From positions 1-35,609 of the forward strand of contig JAPEVF010000469.1 in assembly GCA_029747585.1 (NCBI GenBank): 35,609 bases of DNA. The letters run 5' to 3'. The notes beneath the pieces were generated by a model. The model had not been told where the DNA came from, searched no databases, and worked only from the letters and a program-made list of their open reading frames with translations. This stretch comes from Pleurotus djamor (Eukaryota; Basidiomycota; Agaricomycetes; Agaricales; Pleurotaceae). The translations under genes were made by a program, and so were the position numbers. Below, in pieces: positions 21,356 through 31,596 of the stretch (its first letter is position 1; each line of letters begins with the position of its first letter).

Positions 21356-22569
21356 ATGGTCACCTTAGACGAGATGACTCAGGTCAAGTCTCCTTGGATT
21401 GAATGGCTTCCCGCCCCACTCATTCCATACGCCCAGCTAGCCAGACTGCACTACTTTGACGGTCCAAACATGTTCTTTTGGTCGATAGGTACGTCGCTCC
21501 TCTTTACTACTAGTCTGTTTATCTAACCTTGGGCGGCCTGATTGAGCAGTTCCTGGCATCGCGTTGGCAGCGGGCGAGACCAACCTTCCTGGACCGCTTT
21601 TTGTCAAGCATCTTGCCGTTCAGTTTTTTGCGAGCGTTGTTCTACACGGCTTTGGCTCAGCCTGGGATGACATTTGTGACAGACACATCGATGCTCAAGT
21701 CGGTAGGATGCGCATCTGTTGATCTCAACTAGTAGCAAAACTAACTCATGCCATAGAACGGACCAAAGGTCGCCCATTGGTGATAGGCACAGCTACCCTC
21801 CCATGGGCCTTCGCTCTCGTCATTTTTCAGGCTTCAATCTTAGTCGAACTCTTACGACGAAGCAACCAGATTACGTGCGTCGCCCGTGTGTCGCCCAAAA
21901 GACAGACCGTATCTAACATCTCTTCTAGAGCCCTTATTGGATCAATTGGGCTGTTCGTCTTCGTACCAACGTATCCTTTCATGAAACGGATCACGTACTG
22001 GCCGCAGGCTTGGTTAGGTGGGAGTCTTCGACCCATCCATAACAGCGCGCTCAATCTTATCTCATCAGGCGTTACCCTTGCTATATACACTCTCTGTGCA
22101 TATACATCGATCACCGGAAACTTTACTCCACAATCTGCAATCACTTTGATATGTTTTGGCATCGTATGGTAAGTCCTGTCTCGATCGACGGCTCTGTGTC
22201 TAACGACGAGGCAACAAAAGTTGGTGTATACATTACGATACCGTCTACGGCGTCATGGACTTGGAGGATGACATCCGTATTGGTGTGAAATCTACCGCCG
22301 TCCTGTTTGGTGATCACATTCGCCCCATCCTAGCTTGCTTCGCCCTCGCCGTCGTTGGATCATTTCTCGCCGCAGGTATCGCTATTGGCGCCCCAATCTC
22401 ATACTACGCCTTTTCAGTTGTCGGCACTGCGATGCATCTTGCATGGCAGCTCTACAGAGTCGACTTCAAGAGCAATGCAAGCTGCGCCGCCTTGTTTCAG
22501 AGTAATTCAGCTCAACTGGGATGGATTGTTGCCATTGGATTTCTCTCTGTCTACGTTTTGTCTCAGTAA
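21356..22569 (+). CDS. UbiA-family prenyltransferase no.3
   Basis: Complete gene of about 310 aa with the same six-exon layout as the other two copies. The N-terminus is MVTLDEMTQVKSPWIEWLP; a second in-frame ATG at 21374 could also start it. The conserved IPYAQLARLHYFDGPN follows. Motif 1 is GSAWDDICDRHIDAQV plus ERTKGRPLVIG after an intron; motif 2 is YDTVYGVMDLEDDIRIGVKS. Both Asp clusters are complete, so activity on a prenyl diphosphate is expected. The intron after QAWLG (51 nt) is in frame and stop-free, so its retention would add 17 residues. Tail: GFLSVYVLSQ. UbiA no.2 and no.3 share GVKSTAVLFGDHIR and look closer to each other than to no.1. OMT no.2 follows on the same strand. Confidence 0.9.
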
Positions 22570-24092
22570 TCGCTCCGATTCCATCGATTGTTTCGTATGA
22601 TAGCTAAATCAGTTCAGTGATCAATACTCAATATCTAGAATCTGTTGAACCTTCTTGAAAATTGTGTGGTTTTATCCCGGTCGGCGCCTACATGTCCACG
22701 GCTGACGGAACCTCCGGATTATGTATCTACGCCCTACTACAGTACATACATACATGGGCTCCAGGAACGAGATGCCAAGGAGAGGGAAAGATCCCCAAGC
22801 CTACCTTCCAAGGCCTTTTAGATTCTCGCGAATCAACTGGGGGAAGTACTAAGGTTCGTGTGAGTTGATGCGACCTCCTACAGCACGCGATGGTTCAATG
22901 AGGTGGGTCCTTTGTTTACTTGGCGGTTTGGAGGCCGCGGAGTGTAAATGTGTGATAGCGTGGTCGCACCATGAGATTCAATGATCCTATCAAAAGTGGA
23001 TCACAATAGAATGGAGGCGCTGCGGGTACTTTTCAGCGCAAAATGATGTTGCGATGATACACACGCGGAGGCTGCCATGCTCCATCCCAGACTGTATCTG
23101 TATCTCCTTGGACTAAGGCTAAGGCTTCTCTTGAAATTATACTCGAAACTAAAAGGGGAGTGGTCGGCTGTAATTGAATTATGAGTAACAATTCTGGAGA
23201 GAAATCGAAGGCACTTCAGCGTCCCCAACGTGGAATCAACGGGTGAAGGAATGAGTCCCCAGATTAATCAACCTCGGGAAAAACAAGGATCCATCGCAAA
23301 CTGCGAGGTCGGTTTCAGCGCGGCACGCCGGCCAGATATTGGTCAAGGAAAGACCGATATGATGCCTTAGGTGATGTGCACGGAGATGTAGATAATTCAA
23401 CCGTCTATCAATGGAGAGCCGAGTTGGAATTAACTGCAGTATCGCGTCATTATTCACATGGTGATTATCAGTCCAGCTTGAGAATGCCAGATACCGCTCT
23501 TCGATAGTCTAAGACCAAAGGATTCGGGGAAAGGGAATTTAATATACTTATCCTTTGGGTGTCCGCGAATAGCGGTAGAGTGGCTGTGGTTGGAATGATG
23601 GATGTGTTAGTACCTCCTCATGGGAACTATTATTTAGTTGTACCGGTAACCGTGTCCTTTCTTGCTTGAAGGTGAAGGGGGGGAAGAAGCGGTAAACTTG
23701 TCACGCCGCCAAAGGTTGATCCAGTGGCGTGGAAACGTGTTCCCGAAAAGTAAGTAAATAGGCGCCTCTTGTGGCGCGTCTTGAGCGCATCCAAAAACAA
23801 TCCAAAAAACATCCAAAGCGCATCCTTGCCACCGTCGCTATCAAACTCGGGGCCCTTTTTTCCGACATCGTATCAAGAGCTTCAGCATCCTGACCGCCAT
23901 ATTTCCCTTCACGAGATTCTCCGGACCCGATTCATCTCGGATTGATTGTAGAACTCTAGAGTCTGATGAGCCCTCTCTGCCAAGGTCAATGTACAACTAA
24001 CAGCATGTGCAGTTGACGTGCTGCACACCAGATCGCTGCATAAAGAGATGACTATTAGGCCAGAAATTTGATGTTGACATCTCTTATAATTC
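22570..24092. other. Intergenic region, UbiA no.3 to OMT no.2
   Basis: 1.5 kb with no gene I can support; several short frames on both strands lack recognisable features. The right end acts as the OMT no.2 promoter and has an octamer at 23962 and a CTTATAATT element just before the ATG. Confidence 0.45.
23962..23969 (+). promoter_or_regulatory. TCTGATSA octamer (TCTGATGA)
   Basis: Lies 124-131 nt upstream of OMT no.2, matching the offset of the copy before OMT no.1. Flanked as GAGTCTGATGAG, like a unit of the 20475 tandem repeat. Confidence 0.3.
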
Positions 24093-26080
24093 ATGGCCAG
24101 CTTCAAGAAAGTTTCCCCTCTTCGCCAGCTCTCCAACCTCATCTCTGACTCCGTCAGTCAGATAGATGCAGCGTTCAAAAATGCCAACATTGAATATCCT
24201 AATCTTGATCTGCCGCTCGACCCGAATGACCCTTCTGAACAGCTTTCTATGTCACCTGAAGTAGTTCGGCCCTCCATGCTCATCGTGGCTGCCTGTGCGC
24301 AACTAGGCGCCACCGTCAAGGTACCCGTCCTCACGCTCTATGACATCGTTGGCGGGGTGACGACTCTTCCCTCAGTTCTCGGGTCAATAGGCTGACATCT
24401 ACTGTCCGTTTCAGTTTCATATTACCTCTGCCCTCCGTGTTGCGCTCGAGAGCAATGTCGTCGAAATTTTGAGGGAAACCCCCAACGGACTTCACGCCAA
24501 GGATCTAGCAGCCAGGAACTGTCTGGATCCCACTAAAATTAGTATGCTTCCTCCTCCCTCATTTGCACGCGTTGGAACTTACAGACCTCCTCTAGCACGG
24601 GTCCTACGTATTCTCTCAACCCACCATGTCTTCAGGGAAATTTCTCCCGATGTCTTCACTAACAACCGACTATCCTCGATGATGGATACTTTGAAGCCAG
24701 TAAAGGAGATTCAAGCTGAGTATGTCCCCACCCTTGCCTTCAACATTCAGCACTGACTCGACGGTCTGTTGGTTAGCCCTGTCAACAAACATGTTGATAC
24801 ACCTGGCATCGGCGCTTTGATAGAGCTTAGGTCAATTGTTGCCCCGTTCTCTTGCCTTCACGAATCTTTTTTGAACACCTCAATAGCGCCGACGAGGTTT
24901 TCAAGGGCTCTGCTTTCCTTACGGAAGTCCTTCTGGATCCCAAAAAGTCAACTTCCGAGGCGCCTGAGGATGCCCCAATGATGGTGCGTTACATCTCAGA
25001 CCCACTCTCGACATTATCGACATGCTGAGCTACTATCAACCAGGTCGCCTTTAAGAGCAGACAATCGTCCTGGGAATGGTATGAAGAGCCGGAAAATGAG
25101 TACCGACTCAAACGATTCGCGGCTGGGATGCAAGGCTCATCCAAAGCTGATCCGCCTAATGCCATTCACTTAGGCAGGGCGCGATTGGTTACTTCGCCGT
25201 ATTGGCCTGATTAAATTCTTTTAGGCTTCAAATGGGGAGGTCTTCCCAAGAACACTGTCGTGGTTGATGTCGGCGGTGGTCTTGGCCATACTACGATGAA
25301 CATCGCTGAAGGGCACACGCATCTCAAGTTTATCGTTCAAGACCGACCAGCTGTCATTGAACAAGCTAAACAGGTACGTCCCCCCCTCTACATCCCGTAA
25401 AGTATCCGAAACCGAACCGAGTTCCCCTAGCACTGGGAAGCTGCTTTCCCTGATAGACTGAAGGATAGAAGCGTTCAACTTCAAGGTAACCTGTGCGACC
25501 TTCTCTATAATAAATCCCTCATTCGACGGACCAACGTAGCCCATGATTTCTTTACTCCACAAATCGTAAAGAACCCAGGAGTATATATCTGCCGCATGGT
25601 TTGTCACGACTACGGGAAGACCAAAGCAACTCAAATACTCTCCCATCTGCGTAACTCAGCAATTGCGGACACAAAGCTCCTACTCATCGAGCAGGTTCGA
25701 GGTTGGAGACCGCTTCTACGCAACCGCTGACGATACCTGGTCTAGGTCGTGCCTTATGCTTGCTTAGGCGAACATTCCGGTGCCGCGGCTGTCGAGCAGT
25801 CTATCCCAGGAGCACAGCAATTGGAACCGCCCAAGCCTCTTCTCGCCAATCTGGGAAAAGCGAATTCCATTGCTTATATTGGTGACCTCCAGGCAAGTTT
25901 GGCATATCAGGGACATGCCATGTATGTCTCACGTCAACCCAGATGTTTACTGGTTTGGGCGGAGAAGAAAGAACGATTGGCACTTGGGTAGAACTCGCTA
26001 AAGCTAGTGGATGGAAAATTGTCCAAGTGTTCCCAATCCCTGGATCTCTACACTCACAGATTGTGGCCGTTCCCGTCTGA
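24093..26080 (+). CDS. SAM-dependent O-methyltransferase no.2
   Basis: Complete paralogue of OMT no.1 with the same intron positions, from MASFKKVSPLRQLSNLI to QIVAVPV. Dimerisation region: FHITSALRVALESNVVEILR, TRVLRILSTHHVFREI, FTNNRLSSMMD. SAM motif I is VVVDVGGGLGHTT; the probable catalytic His is in CRMVCHDYGKTK; the end is MFTGLGGEERTIGTWVEL. The last intron (25893-25942) begins with GC instead of GT (CAG|GCAAGT...CCCAG). OMT no.1 has a normal GT at the same place, and splicing here is needed to reach the conserved C-terminus. If not spliced, the protein ends early with an unrelated tail. It acts as a soluble methyltransferase, probably on a phenolic or carboxyl oxygen of the prenylated product; the exact substrate is unknown. 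Confidence 0.92.
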
Positions 26081-26467
26081 CGATCAAAGACGCCGTCCGA
26101 AACGAGGAACATTGCCCCAGAGTTTCTTTCCCCCCGCCGAAGATTCAATCGACGTAAATCCTACGCCAGATGAGATGAATCGCGGACTTTTTCTAGAGTA
26201 ATCTTTCTGTCGGATGCTGAATGGCACGCGTAAAAGGCTCTATTCACTAAAGCGAATGCAATAAATTGTATTCATGATCGTGATCGGCCGACATACCTGA
26301 CCAGGTACTATCCTGGTTGGCCCAAATATCGTTCAAGTTGGTGACGCGCTTTACAGCGGTTGGATAGGGAATACTCTACTCTATTTCATCCCTCAAAGTG
26401 AAACCATGTCTGGCGTGCTGCATATTATTGCTGCTAGATGCAAAGCCCAAACCTAACATTCAATCAA
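26081..26467. other. Convergent 3' region, OMT no.2 / SET gene
   Basis: 387 bases with AATAAA at 26260, about 180 nt after the OMT no.2 stop. No gene is visible. It is probably the right edge of the metabolic cluster, since the next genes are of general type. Confidence 0.45.
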
Positions 26468-27972
26468 CTACTTTGTACCTCGAGCCTTCTTGCCTTTCGA
26501 AACAGTTGGCAGTCTAACCGAAGCCAAGGCGCTTTGGATTGCTGCGACGTCCTTGACCACTTCCTCGTTCGAGTTCATACCGTGCATGATATCCAACATC
26601 CTCCTCTTCTGCAAAAGCTTCTTACACTCATCTTCCTCTCCAACCGCCAGATGACAACACGCAAGCCCGTGTAGCAGAGGTCTATACACCGGATTCCCTT
26701 CCTGTCCTTCCTTCTCCGCCAACTCAACGGCCTCCCTGCATGACCTTAAGATCAACTTCAAACGAATCGGTCGATCGATGTTCTGCGTTAGTTCGTCCAC
26801 GACCTTTCGCATCGCTGCAATGTTGAGTTGGAGGATGAATGAGTGGGGGGAGGCGCAAGCCTTGCAAGAACAGGTGATTCGGTAGTCTCGAAGCATGTCT
26901 TTACGCTTATCGCCGAAGTAGATCAGGCTGATGTAGTGGGTCGTAATTTCCTCTCCCTTGGCGATGGGACGAATGGCGAAGCACTGGTGGGAGACAGAGG
27001 CAGCGTCCCAGTGGACGTTAGAGTTAGGACTGCAACTGGAGAAGAGAGTCGGAGAAGTCTGCAACGGCGGGGTGTATAGACATGACACTTGTACATACCT
27101 ATGGTTGATGCGAGATAATTTCTCGTGGGCAGCGGTATAGGGCAGGTCATAGTCTAACAAGTTGATCGATCAGTCCAAGAACTCGAAGGAACAAACGAGA
27201 ACGTACCTGTCGTTCCGCCACGGATAGGAATCTTGAACCCATTTGTTCTCAACCGCCCGAAAAGCGGTCCACTAGTCCTTTCATCCGCATGACAATCATG
27301 CAACGCAAGAAACCTCTCCATCACACCCGAAATCCTCCCCAAGGCCTCATCAAGCAGCTTATCCTCGAATTCAAACACCGATGCCTCAACGTCATAGCCT
27401 TTAGCGATGAACTCAGAGAGTTTGAGTGGCGGTTTTCCTGGTTCTTCTGGGGCGGAGGTAGCACCAGAAATGGCGGCGGAGGATATGAGTAAGGGACGCT
27501 CGCTGATGATGATATCACCGAAGGCGAAGTCACGGGTAGCGAACATCCCTAGACCCTTTCCAGGGGATGGTTTGATGACATACCCACCACTTTCATAGCG
27601 TGGACGAGGAATGCGGCGTGGATATCCTGGGACGTTGGTAAAGAGAGACTTGTCGTGCGTCGATCTGAAGACACAGCTAGTCAAGCCTTCAATTTCCTCG
27701 GATGCGTCGCTGAGCTGGGGGATGAGGGAGAAGCAGCGAGATCTAGGGTCGGTGGAGTGGGAGGGGGCGGCGCCATCGAGAGAATGGGCGAAAAGTTCGA
27801 TTTGTTCTTGGGGTTGATAACGATTAGAGGGGAAGAGGGCGAAGGAAAGATAGTAGGTACGTACTACCATTGGAGGTTGTGAAGGTCTCGCGTGTGGCCC
27901 TAGTCGCTTTGATCTGCATTTTCGAAGCGATACGCTGTTGAGGACTTGCCACCGAAGATTTGGAATTGACAT
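26468..27972 (-). CDS. SET-domain protein (putative lysine methyltransferase, SMYD/SET5-like)
   Basis: The SET domain opens at GGYVIKPSPGKGLGMFATRDF and continues with FGDIIISERPLL, a family-typical insert with LxxLHDCHADER, TDYDLPYTAAHEKLSRINHS|CSPNSNVHWD (the NHSC AdoMet/substrate motif, split by an intron), KGEEITTHYI (GEExxxxY) and a post-SET zinc-type CSCKAC. A helical C-terminal region ends with KGKKARGTK. No MYND zinc finger is visible. It would methylate lysines on histones or other proteins using SAM. The N-terminus is uncertain: ATGs at 27972 and 27919 are both possible, and the stretch FALFPSNRYQPQ may be intronic. A further exon could lie near 28158. It does not look like part of the metabolite pathway; a regulatory link to the cluster would be speculation. 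Confidence 0.85.
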
Positions 27973-29795
27973 CAGCGATGTGAGATCGATCCACTGCGCA
28001 GAGATATGATCAAAATCAAAGTCATCAGTGAGGGGAGAGACGAAGTTACAAGTAAGGCTGAGCTTATCAACATCCCCAACGCTCGTTAGACGACGGTTAT
28101 CTATAAGCTTGATGAGGGGATAGAACGATATTGTGTGAAAGGGGCGTACTTTTCGACATGGTTTAGATTATTCGGAATCAAGTTTGAGGGATGAAAAATG
28201 GAGAACACTCGGGGCTCAGAGGGCCTGGTTATATCTAGATTCCCCCGTCGTTATCGAAGCCAATCCCTGAGATTTCGCAGGATGATGTACGATCTGGCGC
28301 GAAATGACTCGAAGTCTACGTGAAAACCTCATGTTTACCATGCGTATTCACCGAACTCGCGATTTGAGGGGTGAATACGAGGTAATCTAAGACAGATATA
28401 TCCTGGGTGATCAAAGATAAGCACCATTGTTCCTCGAAAGTCACCCTCAAACGTGAAACCCAGAGACGCACATAGCTTGTTCAGGGACCATTGTTCGCCG
28501 AAGATGGAAGGCGAAGCGTTAAAGTATTGACTCCTGGAGTGTTGTGAGTACTCTAGCCGACCCTATGGCAAGCCCCTGAGAATGTGATTGGTCGATGGTG
28601 ACGTGAATCGTCTGATCTTGAGGAGTCAGTTGACCAGCGCGAACATTCTTCGAGTGTCCCTCTCAGGAAGATTGTGAGTCAGGTCCAAACGTGGCGTGAA
28701 GGGGAACTGATGGGACGACCTGACAGGGTTGGCTTAAAGGTTAGAGGGACGATGAAAGCAATGGATAATTCGAAGGCTAAACGTCGCATTGGGGGAAGCG
28801 GGTTCCAGGGGTGCGGACTAGGCTGTAGAGTCATCCAAAGTTTGCCGCAAGTGAACGAAAGTCTGCGTCGGACAGAGTTTGACGGCTTTGACTTCAGTAC
28901 TCCTCCTTTCCGACGACATGGTTTCTAACGTCTTCATGAGTCCGTATTGGCCACACCTGGTAGCTGATAATAGAATCAGCACAGCGGAGGTTGAAGAATC
29001 TCACGCCCAGATGGAGACGATGTGAGGTTGAATTCAGAAAAAGATGAAGCATGGACCAACTCCCGAGTCGAATGCATCTGGAAGATTGGCTTCGCGCAGG
29101 AGAAAGCTACGTGAGCAGTCCCAAAGTTCTTCGGGCGCTCTGAAGGCGCTTCTCCCTCCGAAACGGTCCGTCATATCCTAGCCTAGCCCAACAGAGGCAG
29201 CTATGTAGGCATAGCTTTCATGAGGCAGGATCCTGGATTTCGTACGCAAGCTTTAGCTGGTAAGTCNTTTTTGAAAAGAAAACCAAAACAGGGAGGAAAC
29301 CTCACTGAAACCTCAAACAGCGCAGTCGAGCAATGGCCTAGCCCGGGACGTCTCGGTTTAACAAAAGAACTACATTGCGGCTCCATCTCAAGAATGGTGA
29401 TTCGACCATCAATTGACTTCGAAGGGTACCCGGTCGACGTTGGTGGCAAGTTCAAGTTGTGACCTGTCAAGTCACAGTGCGGCCAACTAAAGTCACACAG
29501 CCACGTGGGCTCGCGGTCTTAAAATACTTGAACTCCGCGCATTCCTCTATCCACCATGGCCACAGTTTGACCACAGACCTTTTCGCGACTATTTGACTCT
29601 TACTCTGGGCCCATCTGTTACCGTGCGCTGATTCACTCCATAAGTCTATTGTGACCTCGGGATGGTGAGCACTGGCTCTCGGCTTTCGTCTTGCTTTCGT
29701 CCTCATCGCGTTACCAACAGGCCCACCCATTCGACTTTTCGTCGGGGCCGCAGTCCGCCGCCGAGGCTCCTCCATATCAAAGTCCATTCGTCTTC
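27973..29795. other. Divergent intergenic region, SET gene / F-box gene
   Basis: About 1.8 kb with no supported gene. A possible 5' mini-exon of the F-box gene (ATG at 29662 directly followed by a GTGAGC donor) lies at its right end, and an upstream exon of the SET gene may lie near 28158. It contains one undetermined base (N) at 29267. Confidence 0.4.
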
Positions 29796-31439
29796 ATGTC
29801 TAACATCCCGGACGAGGTACTATCGAGCATCTTCATGTTTGTGCAGGGGCCTCCTACAGCGGACAAACAATGTTCAAATTCTCGTGCTATCCGCGAAATA
29901 ACCAATTGGCTTAGCCTCAATCAAGTCTGTCGTCGTTGGCGGGCCGTCGCGCTAAATACTCCACGGCTCTGGTCTCGCATCTATCTCTCACTCTCGTCGT
30001 CATCGTCTTGGATCGACGGCATGGAGCTCAGCTTCAAACGGTCTAGAAGCTGTCCCCTACGCGTCAAGTATCATGTAGACGACGCGACTTCTTACGGAGC
30101 TGATGGCCAAGATGATGAGAGCCGAACGACTCGCGTTTGGGATCTGGCCCAGCGGATGATGAAAGATAGTAACAGGCTCGAGACTATGTCCGCCAATTTT
30201 CTTGATCGGGATTCTCTTGTCAAGTTTGTCTCATCTTGGTCAAGCGACTCAGCTCAATGCTTGCGGTCCCTGAATCTCACACAAACATCGGGAGTCGTTG
30301 TTGGCGGTCCAGGGGAAATAGGAGAGAGGAACCTGATTCCTCCTAACTTCCTCTGGACATCCCTTCCAAACCTGATGTATCTTACATTAAGGCATGTCGC
30401 GGTACCGGATGAGCTTCCTTTACTCCCGAGAATTGTCCGCCTAAGCATCCTCGATCCTCAACCCAAAATGACCTTTGAATGGTTTTTGAAGAACTTGAAA
30501 TCTATGACGAACGTAGTTTTCCTACATATATCTGGTGTGGCACCCGAGGCTCACGGAAGACCCCCTACATACCCTTCGCTCGCATCTCGCATCGAGCTTC
30601 CCCGTTTGAAATACCTGGACGCTTCTTTTGAGAATCTCAGCCACTCCAAGTTTCTCGATTTCACCAATTACCCAATCACGACCCGCCTCTCCTTGTCGTT
30701 CCGTCAACTCGATACCCCCAGAGTTGACTCTGATTTGGGGAGGATCCAGACTGCGATTCAACGATTTATCCCTGAAAACGCGTCACCAATGGCTCCAGAG
30801 GTCTTCTTTTACGAAGTCGTGGCTGTCTGCTCTCCATCGCTTCTCCAGCTCAATATCAAGATTCCGCCAATCGGCAAGTTCATCGTCGATGAATTAGACG
30901 TTGAACGCGCCAGCGTCCAAATCTCTATCCCTCAACCCGAAAACTCCAGCGTAGAGGCTTACACACGCCTCTTCAATGGACTCCCAGTTTCAACCGTCAA
31001 GAACTTGAATATACAATTCATTCACGGATATAACGGCGGAGATCTTTCTCTATGGACCTCTTTCATTCGTTCATTTGAAACTCTCGAGAAACTCACGTTG
31101 GATGGTTGGACCTCATCCTTCGCTGGGACTGTTCTGAATGCCTTGACCTCCCCCAACACCGACACCGATACCGAGCTCCAGCGTGTTGCGAACAAGAATC
31201 TTGCGACCCTTCGCATTAGTAAATTCGATCTCACGATGCCAGGTTCTTACCAGTGGATCAAGGATTTCGCAGACGAGAGGCGCCGCTGCGGGGTACCCAT
31301 CTCGAAGGTTGAGCTTGTTTCGTGCATCCTTGGTACGGATGCGAGCGAAGTGTCTTTTGGTGAAGGGGTGCGTGTATGGTGGATGATGAACAACGTTGGG
31401 CATAGACGCCGCGGCAATCGTGCTTTGCTGCTTCGCTGA
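29796..31439 (+). CDS. F-box domain protein with leucine-rich C-terminal region
   Basis: A single long exon gives 547 aa from MSNIPDEVLSSIFMFV. The F-box spans about residues 3-60: IPDEVLSSIFMF, LSLNQVCRRWRAVALNTP, RLWSRIYLSL, the usual mushroom pattern. It should bind SKP1 and recruit targets to an SCF ubiquitin ligase. The rest carries irregular Leu-rich segments (LRSLNLTQTSG, LPNLMYLTLRHVAV, LKYLDASFENLS, LEKLTLDGW), as in LRR-like F-box proteins. Alternative start: an ATG at 29662 spliced to CCAACAG|GCCCACCC would add about 27 residues in the same frame. F-box genes are greatly expanded in Agaricomycetes, and this one is probably not linked to the cluster. Confidence 0.9.
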   Translation: MSNIPDEVLSSIFMFVQGPPTADKQCSNSRAIREITNWLSLNQVCRRWRAVALNTPRLWSRIYLSLSSSSSWIDGMELSFKRSRSCPLRVKYHVDDATSYGADGQDDESRTTRVWDLAQRMMKDSNRLETMSANFLDRDSLVKFVSSWSSDSAQCLRSLNLTQTSGVVVGGPGEIGERNLIPPNFLWTSLPNLMYLTLRHVAVPDELPLLPRIVRLSILDPQPKMTFEWFLKNLKSMTNVVFLHISGVAPEAHGRPPTYPSLASRIELPRLKYLDASFENLSHSKFLDFTNYPITTRLSLSFRQLDTPRVDSDLGRIQTAIQRFIPENASPMAPEVFFYEVVAVCSPSLLQLNIKIPPIGKFIVDELDVERASVQISIPQPENSSVEAYTRLFNGLPVSTVKNLNIQFIHGYNGGDLSLWTSFIRSFETLEKLTLDGWTSSFAGTVLNALTSPNTDTDTELQRVANKNLATLRISKFDLTMPGSYQWIKDFADERRRCGVPISKVELVSCILGTDASEVSFGEGVRVWWMMNNVGHRRRGNRALLLR

Positions 31440-31596
31440 GTTTAGACGAGGCAGATGGACTTGATCAATCACAGCAAACCATTCTTCTGTGTATCCGGTA
31501 TGGACGAACCTCCTCTTTCTTTTTGTATTGTACGAATGAATTCATTTACTACTGTCCCCATTGTACTCTATACAAACGAGTTCATGGAATCGAGTT
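31440..31596. other. Short convergent spacer
   Basis: 157 bases between the F-box stop and the FAD oxidoreductase stop. Nothing recognised. Confidence 0.5.
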
